36,898 nucleotides of DNA from CAZEBW01 sp964510205. GTDB taxonomy: Bacteria > Chloroflexota > Anaerolineae > VGOG01. The stretch lies in contig CAZEBW010000033.1 of the NCBI GenBank assembly GCA_964510205.1, positions 1 to 36,898 of the forward strand, read 5' to 3'. The notes under the pieces were generated by a model. That model did not search any database. It worked only from the letters and a program-made list of their open reading frames with translations, and had not been told where the DNA came from. Of the stretch, positions 1 through 7,425 are shown piece by piece. Both the position numbers and the translations under genes were made by a program. Position 1 is the stretch's first letter. Each line of letters opens with the position of its first letter.

Positions 1-121
1 GCCCCCACCCCCAGCCCCTCCCCCAACCTTGGGGGAGGGGAGCGGTAAGCGAAGCGGCGTCCCCCCTCTCCCAGGGTTGTTGGGAGAGGGGGTTAGGGGG
101 AGAGGGCCTGGGAGGAAACCC
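1..121. repeat. GC-rich dispersed repeat upstream of etfA
   Basis: The first 110 bases are a C/G-rich repeat. CCCCTCCCCCAACCTT is followed by its near-complement GGGGGAGGGG, and a second arm pair CCCTCTCCCAGGGTTG / GGGAGAGGGGG lies at about 62-92. This purine/pyrimidine-strand pattern is typical of dispersed intergenic repeats rather than coding sequence. An open frame with an ATG at 29 runs through it into etfA, but the peptide it would encode is Gly/Pro/Arg-rich and unlike any EtfA N-terminus. It is therefore treated as non-coding. Confidence 0.6.
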
Positions 122-1342
122 TTGGCACTGCTAGAAATCAACCGCGATGAATGCATAGGCTGCGCAGTTTGCGTGGAGGTGTGCCCCTTCGGCTCTCTGA
201 TCCTGGACGACGAGGGCATCGCCGTGGTGGATGAGACCTGCACGGCCTGTGGCGCCTGCCTGCCAGAGTGCCCGGTCGAGGCCCTGAGCTTGCCCGAGAA
301 GAGGGTCGAGAAAGTGGACCTCAGCGCCTACCAGGGCGTTTGGTTCTGGGTGGAGCAGTTTCAGGGCCAGGCGTCCTCTATCTCCTGGGAGATGGCGGGC
401 AAGGGGCGAGAGCTGGCCGACGAGCTGGGTGCCGTGCTCACTGCTTGTGTGTTGGGCGAAGGCGTGGAGCACATCGCTCAACAGGCCATCTGCTACGGCG
501 CTGATCGCGTCTTCTTGGTGGACGACCCCACGCTGGCCGTGTATCGCACCGATCCCTACGCCGCTGTGCTGGTGGACCTCGTTCGGAGATACAAGCCGGA
601 GGTTTTTGTCCTGGGAGCTTCCACCCGGGGGCGCGACCTGGCCGGATCGGTGGCCACCCAACTGCGCACTGGCCTGACGGCCGACTGCACCGCGCTCACC
701 ATTGATCCTGAAACGCGCCTGCTACGTCAGACCCGCCCGGCCTTCGGGGGCAACATCATGGCCACCATCCTCTGTCCCCATCACCGCCCCCAGATGGCCA
801 CCGTCCGCCACCGCGTGTTCGAGATGCCGGAGAGGGACACCAGCCGCCAGGGCCATGTCCTGAGCTTGTCGAAGGGACAGATCGTCCGCCAGCGGGCTGT
901 CCTGGGCGAAGAAGAGATCGCCAGCAAGGTGGTGGATTTCATCACCCAAGAGGGCGAAGTGAATCTGACGGATGCCAGCGTTATCGTGGCGGGCGGGCGA
1001 GGGGTGGATGGACCTGAGGGATTCGATCCCATTTGCGAACTGGCCGAGGTCTTGAACGGGGCGGTGGGCGCTTCCCGCGCCACGGTGGATGCCGGCTGGA
1101 TTCCCTACGCCCATCAGGTGGGCCAGACGGGCCGCACCGTGCGGCCAGATCTGTACATCGCTTGCGGCATCTCCGGCGCTATCCAGCATCTGGCGGGGAT
1201 GAAGACGGCGCGCTGCATCGTGGCCATCAACACCGATCCCGAGGCCCCCATTTTCCAGGTGGCCGATTACGGCATTGTGGGCGACCTGTTCGAAGTCGTG
1301 CCCGCTCTGACAGAGCAGATCAGAAAGAAGCTGGGCAAGTAG
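122..1342 (+). CDS. etfA: Electron transfer flavoprotein alpha subunit with N-terminal 2[4Fe-4S] ferredoxin
   Basis: EtfA binds FAD and, with EtfB, passes electrons between acyl-CoA or hydroxyacid dehydrogenases and other carriers. The first 60 residues are a bacterial ferredoxin domain with two CxxCxxCxxxCP motifs (CIGCAVCVEVCP and CTACGACLPECP), as in the ETFs of caffeyl-CoA reductase and lactate dehydrogenase complexes. The ETF N-terminal alpha/beta domain follows. The C-terminal FAD domain shows VGQTG, GISGAIQH and NTDPEAPIF. I chose the TTG start at 122 because GGGAGGAAA sits just upstream (110-118) and everything before it is repeat DNA. No etfB is visible; it may lie left of the window. 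A short dispersed repeat is inserted in frame at about 857-875 (peptide LSLSKG). The gene precedes the CoA ligase genes on the same strand. Family assignment is sure; its redox partner is not. Confidence 0.93.
   Translation: MALLEINRDECIGCAVCVEVCPFGSLILDDEGIAVVDETCTACGACLPECPVEALSLPEKRVEKVDLSAYQGVWFWVEQFQGQASSISWEMAGKGRELADELGAVLTACVLGEGVEHIAQQAICYGADRVFLVDDPTLAVYRTDPYAAVLVDLVRRYKPEVFVLGASTRGRDLAGSVATQLRTGLTADCTALTIDPETRLLRQTRPAFGGNIMATILCPHHRPQMATVRHRVFEMPERDTSRQGHVLSLSKGQIVRQRAVLGEEEIASKVVDFITQEGEVNLTDASVIVAGGRGVDGPEGFDPICELAEVLNGAVGASRATVDAGWIPYAHQVGQTGRTVRPDLYIACGISGAIQHLAGMKTARCIVAINTDPEAPIFQVADYGIVGDLFEVVPALTEQIRKKLGK
857..875. repeat. Short dispersed repeat inserted in frame in etfA
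   Basis: The segment TCCTGAGCTTGTCGAAGGG encodes LSLSKG between the ETF N-terminal domain and the FAD domain. Its reverse complement matches the CCTTCGACAAGCTCAGGA motif found in hsp20 at 12536-12553. I recognise this as a widespread dispersed repeat in environmental bacterial genomes. It keeps the reading frame and lies in what should be a linker. Confidence 0.7.
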
Positions 1343-1369
1343 TCTCAGTTGGTTCAATCTGCTCTAGCT

Positions 1370-1407
1370 GGACGACAGTCCAGCGGCGGAGGCGCGGACT
1401 GTCGTCC
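1370..1407. repeat. Inverted repeat between etfA and the CoA ligase gene
   Basis: GGACGACAGTCC (1370-1381) and GGACTGTCGTCC (1396-1407) form a perfect 12-bp stem with a 14-base GC-rich loop. No T-run follows, so it is not a classical terminator. The flanking motif AGCGGACGACAGT recurs at about 18112-18124, so it belongs to a dispersed repeat family. Confidence 0.7.
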
Positions 1408-1453
1408 GCTTGGAGCTTAGATTAAACTCGCTGAGTTTGAGGAGGAGTAACGT

Positions 1454-2992
1454 ATGGCTCGTTTGCACGAACATCAGGGAAAAGCGCTGCTCAAGGCGCA
1501 CAAGATTCCCGTGCCCCGTGGCGAGGTGGCCGCGTCCCCCGACGAGGCGCGGTGCATTGCGGAGGACATCGGCGGCGAGGTGATGGTCAAGGCGCAGGTC
1601 TGGACCACGGGCCGGGCGGGCATGGGCGGCATCAAGCGGGCGACCACGCCCGACGAGGCGGCGGCCGCAGCCAGCGACATGCTGGGGATGCGAGTCAAAG
1701 GCTTCACCGTGGACCAGGTATTGGTCGAGGAGCGTCTGGACATCGCCCGCGAGTTCTACGCCGGCGTCATCGTGGACGACCGCGCCCAGGCCCCGCTGGT
1801 GATGTTCTCCAGCGTGGGGGGCACCGGTATCGAGGACATCGCCGCCGAGCATCCGCAGGCCGTGGCCCAGACCCACGTGGACATCGAGTCCGGACTGAGG
1901 GGTTACCAGGCCCGCAACTTAGTTCGTCGGGCGGGACTGTCGGGCAAGCTGCAGCGCAACCTGGGCGGAATCATTGCCAATCTGTACAAAGTGGCCCGCA
2001 CGTATGAGGCCCGCGCGGCCGAGATCAACCCGCTGGTGCAGACCACCGATGGCAAGCTGTACGCCGCCGACTGCCGCATCACGGTGGATGACTACGCGGT
2101 CTTCCGCCACCCGGAACTGGGCATCACCTTCGCCCGCGAGCTGGACCGTCCGCCCACCGAGCTGGAGCGGATCGCCTACGAGGTGGAGGCCCACGACTAC
2201 CGAGGCACGTTCTACTTTATTCAAATGGCCGAGGATTTCGAGAAGGGCCAGGGGTACGTCGGCTTTCACGGGGCGGGCGGCGGCGGCTCGATGATGAGCA
2301 TGGACGCCGTGCTCAACCAGGGTTTCAAGCTGGCCACCTACGTGGACACCAGCGGCAACCCGCCGGCCAGCAAGGTCTATCGTGCGGCGCGCATCATCCT
2401 CGCCTCTGGGCCGATTGATGGCTATTTCGGCTCTGGGTCGGGCGTGGCCAGCCAGGAGCAGTTCCATTCGGCGCGTGGGTTGGTCAAAGCCTTTCTGGAG
2501 GAGCAGATTGACGTGCCGGTGGTCATTCGCCTGGGCGGCAACGCCGAGGACAAGGCGGTGGAGATTCTGGAGCGGCTGAACGGCCGCGTGCCCGCGCCGG
2601 TGGAGGGTTACAAGAAAGACGATTCGCCCGACTTCTGCGCTCAGCGACTGCGGGTGCTCATCGAGGAAGGGGAGTCAGTCGAGGCAGCCCCGCCAGCGCC
2701 ACGTCCCGAACCCCAGGAGCCCTACACCTTCGAGACCGTCACCGATGGCACAGTTACTTTTGACCACGCCGTGTGCTGCACCTGCGAGAGCAAGGTCTGC
2801 GTCACAGAATGTGCGCGGCAGATCCTCAAGCTGGAGGACGGCCTGCCGGTGCTCAACATCACCCGCCAGCAGGCCAAGGAGGGTCGCTGTGTGGAGTGCC
2901 TGGCCTGTGAGGTGGAGTGCTTCTTCCAGGGGGCGGGCGGCGGGCGGGTGGATTTGCCGATGCCGCTTCGCTTAGGGTCTGTAAAGAAATAA
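1454..2992 (+). CDS. SucC-like CoA ligase beta subunit fused to a C-terminal 2[4Fe-4S] ferredoxin
   Basis: Residues 1-235 match the ATP-grasp domain of succinyl-CoA synthetase beta (LHEHQGKALL, VPRGEVA, KAQVWTTGRAGMGGIK, AEINPLV). Residues 250-390 match the CoA-ligase domain, with GFHGAGGGGSM where the beta-subunit phosphate loop should be. The family makes an acyl-CoA from a carboxylate, ATP and CoA. After a Pro/Glu-rich linker (about 398-420), residues 436-490 add two cysteine clusters: C441xxC444xxxxC449xxxC453 and C479xxC482xxC485xxxC489. Ordinary SucC, at about 390 residues, lacks these. The alpha subunit follows at 3156, and a citryl-CoA lyase-like gene after that, so citrate or a related tricarboxylate is a plausible substrate, as in citryl-CoA synthetase. 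GAGGAGGAG precedes the ATG. The stop codon lies inside a dispersed repeat that begins at 2971, so the last residues (LGSVKK) come from repeat DNA. Confidence 0.88.
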   Translation: MARLHEHQGKALLKAHKIPVPRGEVAASPDEARCIAEDIGGEVMVKAQVWTTGRAGMGGIKRATTPDEAAAAASDMLGMRVKGFTVDQVLVEERLDIAREFYAGVIVDDRAQAPLVMFSSVGGTGIEDIAAEHPQAVAQTHVDIESGLRGYQARNLVRRAGLSGKLQRNLGGIIANLYKVARTYEARAAEINPLVQTTDGKLYAADCRITVDDYAVFRHPELGITFARELDRPPTELERIAYEVEAHDYRGTFYFIQMAEDFEKGQGYVGFHGAGGGGSMMSMDAVLNQGFKLATYVDTSGNPPASKVYRAARIILASGPIDGYFGSGSGVASQEQFHSARGLVKAFLEEQIDVPVVIRLGGNAEDKAVEILERLNGRVPAPVEGYKKDDSPDFCAQRLRVLIEEGESVEAAPPAPRPEPQEPYTFETVTDGTVTFDHAVCCTCESKVCVTECARQILKLEDGLPVLNITRQQAKEGRCVECLACEVECFFQGAGGGRVDLPMPLRLGSVKK

Positions 2993-3129
2993 GTTCCCCC
3001 ATTAGTGTCATTGCGAGGAGCGTTTTTTGCGACGAAGCAATCTCCTTGCTGAACAAAGGTGGGGATTGCTTCGCAAAAAGCGCTCGCAATGACATCGTAT
3101 CGGGAAGTTATTCTTTAACGAACCCTTAG
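2971..3129. repeat. MITE-like palindromic repeat carrying the 3' end of the CoA ligase beta gene
   Basis: The outer ends are imperfect inverted repeats of about 28 bp (CTTAGGGTCTGTAAAGAAAT and the complement of TTCTTTAACGAACCCTTAG). Inside lie GTCATTGCGAG at 3008 and CTCGCAATGAC near 3092, with GAAGCAATC / GATTGCTTC arms further in. Related cores occur at 9967-10096, 28564-28764 and 36655-36744. No transposase frame is present, so it would be non-autonomous. Confidence 0.8.
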
Positions 3130-3155
3130 AGGGGTTGGACGAATAGGAGGATGCT

Positions 3156-4061
3156 ATGTCCATTCTGATTGACCAGACCAAACGCGTGTTGGTGCAGGGC
3201 ATCACCGGGCGAGAGGGGATGGCCCGCACCAAGTTAATGAAAGAATACGGCACCAACGTGGTGGCTGGAGTGACGCCGGGCAAGGGCGGGCAGGAGGTGC
3301 TGGACGTGCCCGTGTTCGACACCATTGAGGAGGCTTGGGAGGAAGTAGGCCCCTTCGACATCAGCGTGCTGTTCATCCCCGCCCCGCTGGTCAAGGGGGC
3401 CGCGCTGGAGGCCATTGACGCCGGCGTCAAGCTGCTGGTTATCGTTCCCGACCGCGTGCCCATCTACGACGTTCTCGCCATCTCCAAACGCGCCAAGCAA
3501 AAGGGCGCCCAGTTCGTCGGTCCCAACAGCCTGGGCGTGCTCAGTCCCGACAAGGGCGTGCTGGGCATGATGGGCGGTCGAGCGGTGTCGGCCCGCGAGT
3601 GGTTTTTCCAGGGACCAGTGGGCATCACTTCGCGCAGTGGGGGCATTACCTCCTCGATGGCCTATTACTTGGCCAGGGAGGGCATCGGGGCCACGACGCT
3701 GGTGCACGTCGGCGGAGATCCGGTAGTGGGCCTGCCCCATCCCGAAGTGGTCAAGCTGTTCGAGCAGGACCCGGACACCAAGGCCGTGGTCATGTTCGGC
3801 GAGATCGGCACCTCGCAAGAGGAGCAGGTGGCCGATCTGATCGAGGAAGGGGCCTTCACCAAGCCGCTGGTGGCCTTCATCGGCGGCAAGGCGGCCAAGA
3901 GCGGCACCCGCTTCTCCCACGCCGGGGCCATCGTCGAGGGCGGGCGCGGCACTCACGAAGGCAAGGTGGAGCGGCTGCGCGAGGTAGGCGCCACGGTGGT
4001 GGAGGGTTTCATGGATTTGCCGAAGGCAACCAAAGAGGTTTTGGCTAAACTGGATTTGTAG
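3156..4061 (+). CDS. SucD-like CoA ligase alpha subunit (citryl-CoA/succinyl-CoA synthetase type)
   Basis: This is the CoA-binding, phosphohistidine-carrying alpha subunit that pairs with the beta subunit just upstream. At 301 residues it is the usual SucD length. The N-terminal Rossmann CoA-binding domain carries VQGITGREG and AGVTPGKGG. The middle has GPNSLGVLSP. The ligase domain has GITSRSGGITSSM, and the active-site histidine lies in FSHAGAIVEGGRGTHEGK (canonical GHAGA). GGAGGATGCT sits upstream of the ATG. The next gene follows 20 bases downstream, so they are probably co-transcribed. Substrate cannot be told from motifs alone; citrate or another carboxylate fits the neighbours better than plain succinate. 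Confidence 0.9.
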   Translation: MSILIDQTKRVLVQGITGREGMARTKLMKEYGTNVVAGVTPGKGGQEVLDVPVFDTIEEAWEEVGPFDISVLFIPAPLVKGAALEAIDAGVKLLVIVPDRVPIYDVLAISKRAKQKGAQFVGPNSLGVLSPDKGVLGMMGGRAVSAREWFFQGPVGITSRSGGITSSMAYYLAREGIGATTLVHVGGDPVVGLPHPEVVKLFEQDPDTKAVVMFGEIGTSQEEQVADLIEEGAFTKPLVAFIGGKAAKSGTRFSHAGAIVEGGRGTHEGKVERLREVGATVVEGFMDLPKATKEVLAKLDL

Positions 4062-4081
4062 CAACCGGAGGAGAGCTTATC

Positions 4082-4861
4082 ATGACTGAACAAACCTGGT
4101 CGCAACCGATCACCAAGATAGAAGCCAACAAGGTCGCTTTGCGCGGCTACCGCATTGACGAGCTGATGGGCCGCGTACCCTTTGCCCACGTCGTCTTTTT
4201 GACGTTGAAGGGCGAGCTGCCCACCGAAGCCCAGGGCCGTGTGATGGACGCCCTCCTGGTCTCCAGCGTAGACCACGGCGCCACGCCCCCTTCCGCGCTG
4301 GCCGCACGCACGGTGGCCTCCGGTGGCGCGCCGCTGACCACGGGCATCGCAGCGGGCATCATGACCATCAACCGTCATCACGGCGGCGCCATCGAGGGCT
4401 GCATGAACGTGCTGAAGGAGGCGGTGGCCCGCAAGCGGGCAAACGGGCAGGATGCCCTCGCCGCGGCCCGCGAATTGGTCACCGAATATCGCCAGCAGAA
4501 GAAGCGCATCCCCGGCTACGGCCATCGCATCCACAGCGACGATCCCCGCACGGCCAAGCTGTTCGCCGTTGCCGAGGAGGAGGGCGTAGCCGGCGAGTAC
4601 GTCGAGATGGGACAGGCCATCCGCCAGGCTATGAAGGAGATCATCGGCAGAGACCTGCCCATGAACGTTGACGGGGCCATCGCTGCGGTGCTGTGCGAGA
4701 TGGATTTCCCGCCGCAGATGGGCAACGGCCTGTTCGCCATCGCCCGCACGGTGGGGCTCACGGCCCACGTGTTCGACGAGATCACCGCCCAGCGCCCCAT
4801 GCGCCGTATCTCCCCCACGGCCCAGGACTACAGTGGCCCAGCGGAGCGGGAGCTGGAGTGA
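4082..4861 (+). CDS. Citrate synthase family protein, short citryl-CoA lyase type
   Basis: At 259 residues it lacks the first 150-170 residues of normal citrate synthase and keeps only the catalytic part. Visible residues are the His of SSVDHGATPPS, the His pair of HHGGAIEG, the Arg of GYGHRIH and the Asp of MNVDGAIAAVL. Short members of this family act as citryl-CoA lyase, splitting citryl-CoA to acetyl-CoA and oxaloacetate after citryl-CoA synthetase has acted (known from Hydrogenobacter). The two CoA ligase subunits directly upstream make that job likely here. GGAGGAG lies 7 bases before the ATG. The stop codon falls at the edge of a tandem repeat (4858-4913). Alternative: a lyase for a citrate homologue. 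Confidence 0.87.
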   Translation: MTEQTWSQPITKIEANKVALRGYRIDELMGRVPFAHVVFLTLKGELPTEAQGRVMDALLVSSVDHGATPPSALAARTVASGGAPLTTGIAAGIMTINRHHGGAIEGCMNVLKEAVARKRANGQDALAAARELVTEYRQQKKRIPGYGHRIHSDDPRTAKLFAVAEEEGVAGEYVEMGQAIRQAMKEIIGRDLPMNVDGAIAAVLCEMDFPPQMGNGLFAIARTVGLTAHVFDEITAQRPMRRISPTAQDYSGPAERELE

Positions 4862-4913
4862 AACGTCGAAAGTGAAACGTGAGGCGTGAAACGTGAGGCG
4901 TGAGGCGTGAGAC
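4858..4913. repeat. 14-bp tandem repeat after the citryl-CoA lyase-like gene
   Basis: GTGAAACGTGAGGC occurs at 4872-4885 and again at 4886-4899. A diverged copy precedes them (4858-4871, containing the stop codon of the upstream gene), and two shortened GTGAGRC units follow. Repeats of this type are dispersed and intergenic in many environmental genomes. Confidence 0.75.
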
Positions 4914-4956
4914 ATGCGTCAGGTTTTGCGCTTCGATATTTCTTATGGAGGTTGCT

Positions 4957-5526
4957 ATGCGAGAGAGATTGCTTGAATTGATTCCCGAGTTCGATTTGAT
5001 CCAAGACGACGATTTGCGCGGAAAATGCCTCAGGACCTGGGAAGCGGCGATGGAAGAGGGCGGGTGGACGCCGGACGGTCTGGCCCACATGCCTTTCACC
5101 CTGCTCATCAACCCCTGCCCGGCGTCCTTCATTGACCACATCCGCGCGGTGACGCTGACCGCCGTCCGCGCCGCGGAGGTGTTCGACCAGGTCTATGGCG
5201 ACCGCGTGCCGGTGGACATGGACCTGCTCGTCGCGGGCGGACTGCTGCACGACATCGGCAAGTTGTTGGAGTACGAGAACCGCGACGATGGGATGACGGT
5301 GCAGACCCACGCTGGCAAGCTTCTGCGCCATCCCTTCACCGGCATGGAGCTGGCGGCCCGCTTCGGTCTGCCAGTCGAAGTGCAGCACATGATCGCCGCC
5401 CACGCTGGCGAGGGCGACAAAGTGAAGCGCACCACCGAGGCCACGCTGGTCAATCACGCCGACTTCATGAGTTTCCACAGCATCCAGCGCATGATGCAGA
5501 AGAAAGAACTGGCGGCAAAAATGTAG
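4957..5526 (+). CDS. HD-domain metal-dependent phosphohydrolase
   Basis: This is a 189-residue protein with an HD signature, LLHDIGK (H98-D99). An earlier histidine lies in FIDHIRAV, and later histidines lie in IAAHAGEG and LVNHADF, which together could make the usual metal site. HD proteins hydrolyse phosphomonoesters, nucleotides or cyclic nucleotides; the substrate here is unknown. I chose the ATG at 4957 because GGAGG (4947-4951) lies just before it; upstream in-frame ATGs fall in repeat DNA. It lies between the lyase-like gene and the first hydro-lyase pair, on the same strand, so it may be a regulatory or housekeeping partner of the module. Confidence 0.8.
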   Translation: MRERLLELIPEFDLIQDDDLRGKCLRTWEAAMEEGGWTPDGLAHMPFTLLINPCPASFIDHIRAVTLTAVRAAEVFDQVYGDRVPVDMDLLVAGGLLHDIGKLLEYENRDDGMTVQTHAGKLLRHPFTGMELAARFGLPVEVQHMIAAHAGEGDKVKRTTEATLVNHADFMSFHSIQRMMQKKELAAKM

Positions 5527-5535
5527 TACTCTTAT

Positions 5536-5599
5536 GCCACGAATTACACGAATTAACACGAAAAGGTAAAAATTAGTGGAAATTCGTGTCATTCGTGGC
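5536..5599. repeat. Inverted repeat between the HD gene and the first LeuC-type gene
   Basis: GCCACGAATTACACGAATT (5536-5554) is the near-perfect complement (18 of 19) of AATTCGTGTCATTCGTGGC (5581-5599), with an AT-rich loop. It is much richer in A+T than the genes around it. I see it as a dispersed repeat, not a terminator. Confidence 0.75.
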
Positions 5600-5616
5600 C
5601 AAGCATGGAGTGAGCT

Positions 5617-6876
5617 ATGGCAGGAAAAACGATTATCGAGAAAATCATTCAGGCCCACAGCCAGGAGGCGGTCGAGCCGGGCAAGATCGTTTGGATGGAC
5701 TTGGACGTGCGCACCGCCCGAGACTTCGCCGGGGCCAACGTGGTGCAGAACTACCGCCAGCACTACGGCGACGCGCCGGTGGACGACGCGGACAAGACCT
5801 TCTTCACCTTCGACTTGGTCGTGCCGCCCAGCAACATCCCCTACGCTCAGAACCAACAGATCTGCCGCATGTGGGCACGGGAGCAAGGCGTCCGCGTGTA
5901 CGACGTGAACGCCGGCATTGGCTCCCACGTGGCGATAGAGGAAGGGTTGGCCTACCCTGGCTCGACCTTCGTCGGCACCGACAGTCACCTGAACATCCTG
6001 GGGGCGGTGGGAGCGTTTGGCCAGGGGATGGGCGATCAGGACATCGCCTTCGCCTTCAAGGCCGGCAAGACCTGGTTCGAGGTGCCGCCGACGATGAAAG
6101 TCATCGTCGAGGGCGAGGTCAAGCCGCCCTGCATCGCCCGCGACCTGACGCTGGCCATAATGGGCCGGCTTGGTTCCAGCGGCGCGCTGGGCCGCGCTAT
6201 TGAGTTCTACGGGCCGGCCATCGAGTCGCTAGACTTGGCAGGCCGCATCACGCTGGCCAGCCAAGTGACCGAGATGGGCGGCATCATCGGTTTCATCCCG
6301 CCCTCGGAGGAGGTACTGGCCTTCTCCCGCGAGCGGGTCGCCGAAAGCCGCCTGGTTTCTGAAGTGGACGCCGATCCCGATGCTGAGTACGTCGAGACCG
6401 TGGTGGTGGACATCGCGAGTCTGGAGCCGCTGATCTCCTGTCCACCCAATCCGGCCAACGTGGTGCCGGTGCGCGAGGTGGCCGGGAGGCGGGTGGACTC
6501 CGTCTTCATGGGTTCCTGTACCAACGGCCGCTTCGAGGATTTCGCCGCCGTGGCGGAGGTCGTCGGGGGGAAGCGCATCGCGCCGCACGTGATGGCCACG
6601 GTGGTGCCGGCCACGCGCGGGGTCTTCGAGCAGATGCTGCGCTCCGGTGTGCTGGAGACCCTGTTCGACGCCGGATTCATCATCAGCAACCCCGGTTGTG
6701 GCGGCTGTGCTTCGGGCCACCTGGGGATGACGGGCGCGGGGCAGGTGAACATCAGCACCAGCAACCGCAACTACCCGGGCAAGCAGGGCGCGGGCGACAC
6801 GTACTTGGCCAGCCCGATCACGGCGGCCTGGGCCGCGCTGGAGGGCGAGATCACCGTGCCGGAGGTGCAAGGATGA
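5617..6876 (+). CDS. Aconitase-family hydro-lyase large subunit, LeuC/homoaconitase type (copy 1)
   Basis: Large subunit of a two-part [4Fe-4S] dehydratase that moves a hydroxyl group on a citrate-, homocitrate- or malate-like acid. Cluster cysteines are C301 in GSCTNGR and C361/C364 in NPGCGGCASGH. The 419-residue length is right for LeuC-type subunits. The DSH region reads GTDSHLNILGAVG, with Leu where most relatives have Thr, and the following GMGDQDIAFAFKAG departs from the common GIGxTE pattern. Both hint at a substrate different from copy 2 (8701). The ATG follows GGAGTGAG. It overlaps the small subunit gene by four bases (ATGA), so translation is coupled. Confidence 0.88.
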   Translation: MAGKTIIEKIIQAHSQEAVEPGKIVWMDLDVRTARDFAGANVVQNYRQHYGDAPVDDADKTFFTFDLVVPPSNIPYAQNQQICRMWAREQGVRVYDVNAGIGSHVAIEEGLAYPGSTFVGTDSHLNILGAVGAFGQGMGDQDIAFAFKAGKTWFEVPPTMKVIVEGEVKPPCIARDLTLAIMGRLGSSGALGRAIEFYGPAIESLDLAGRITLASQVTEMGGIIGFIPPSEEVLAFSRERVAESRLVSEVDADPDAEYVETVVVDIASLEPLISCPPNPANVVPVREVAGRRVDSVFMGSCTNGRFEDFAAVAEVVGGKRIAPHVMATVVPATRGVFEQMLRSGVLETLFDAGFIISNPGCGGCASGHLGMTGAGQVNISTSNRNYPGKQGAGDTYLASPITAAWAALEGEITVPEVQG

Positions 6877-7421
6877 AAGAGAAAGGCATGTTTCGCATGC
6901 ACATCAAGGGCCGTCTGTGGGTGCTCACCGACCCGGACGGCGAACTGTACGACGATATTGACACCGACATGATCTTCCACAACAGCCACCTGCACATCAC
7001 TGATGTGGAGGAAATGGGCCAGTACGCGCTGGGCAACTTGCAGGGTTGGGAGGATTTCGCTGACAAGGCCCAGCCGGGCGACGTGATCATGGCCGGCAAG
7101 AACTTCGGCGCCGGATCGTCTCGACAGCAGGCAGTGGATTGCTTCCGGGCCCTGGGCGTCGGCGCCATCGTCGCCGAGAGCTTTGGCGCCATCTACAAAC
7201 GCAATGCCATCAACAGCGGCTTTCCCATCCTGTCGCTGCCTGGCCTGTCCGAAATGGCGGGCCAGTTCCAGACCGGCGACCGACTCACCGTGGACTTCGA
7301 GACCGGCCAGTTGACGCTCGACAGCGGAGAGACCTTCCAGGCCCAGCCCTTCTCGCAGGTGCAGATGGACATTTTCCAGGCCGGCAATCTTTTCGCTTAC
7401 GGCAAGACCCTGGGAGGGTGA
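6873..7421 (+). CDS. Aconitase-family hydro-lyase small subunit, LeuD type (copy 1)
   Basis: This is the swivel-domain subunit that completes the dehydratase made with the 5617 gene. It has the small-subunit signature GKNFGAGSSRQQAV, followed by AIVAESFGAIYKRNAINSGFP, where the Arg in the GSSR loop contacts substrate carboxylates in the family. It is 182 residues, near the usual 160-200. The start at 6873 overlaps the large subunit stop by four bases, and GGAGG lies at 6861-6865. The N-terminus carries an insertion (DPDGELYDDIDTDMIF) compared with copy 2. Confidence 0.88.
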   Translation: MKEKGMFRMHIKGRLWVLTDPDGELYDDIDTDMIFHNSHLHITDVEEMGQYALGNLQGWEDFADKAQPGDVIMAGKNFGAGSSRQQAVDCFRALGVGAIVAESFGAIYKRNAINSGFPILSLPGLSEMAGQFQTGDRLTVDFETGQLTLDSGETFQAQPFSQVQMDIFQAGNLFAYGKTLGG

Positions 7422-7425
7422 GAAA

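Noticed and set aside
29..121. ATG start at 29 for etfA giving a 31-residue extension
   Set aside because: The extension is encoded by a GC-rich intergenic repeat, has no family match, and a good ribosome binding site precedes TTG 122.
1454..4061. Plain succinyl-CoA synthetase SucCD of the TCA cycle
   Set aside because: Not excluded as an activity, but the fused ferredoxin and the adjacent lyase-like gene make a standard sucCD label misleading.
4858..4913. CRISPR-like array from the short direct repeats
   Set aside because: Units are 14 bases with no spacers, so it is a simple tandem repeat.
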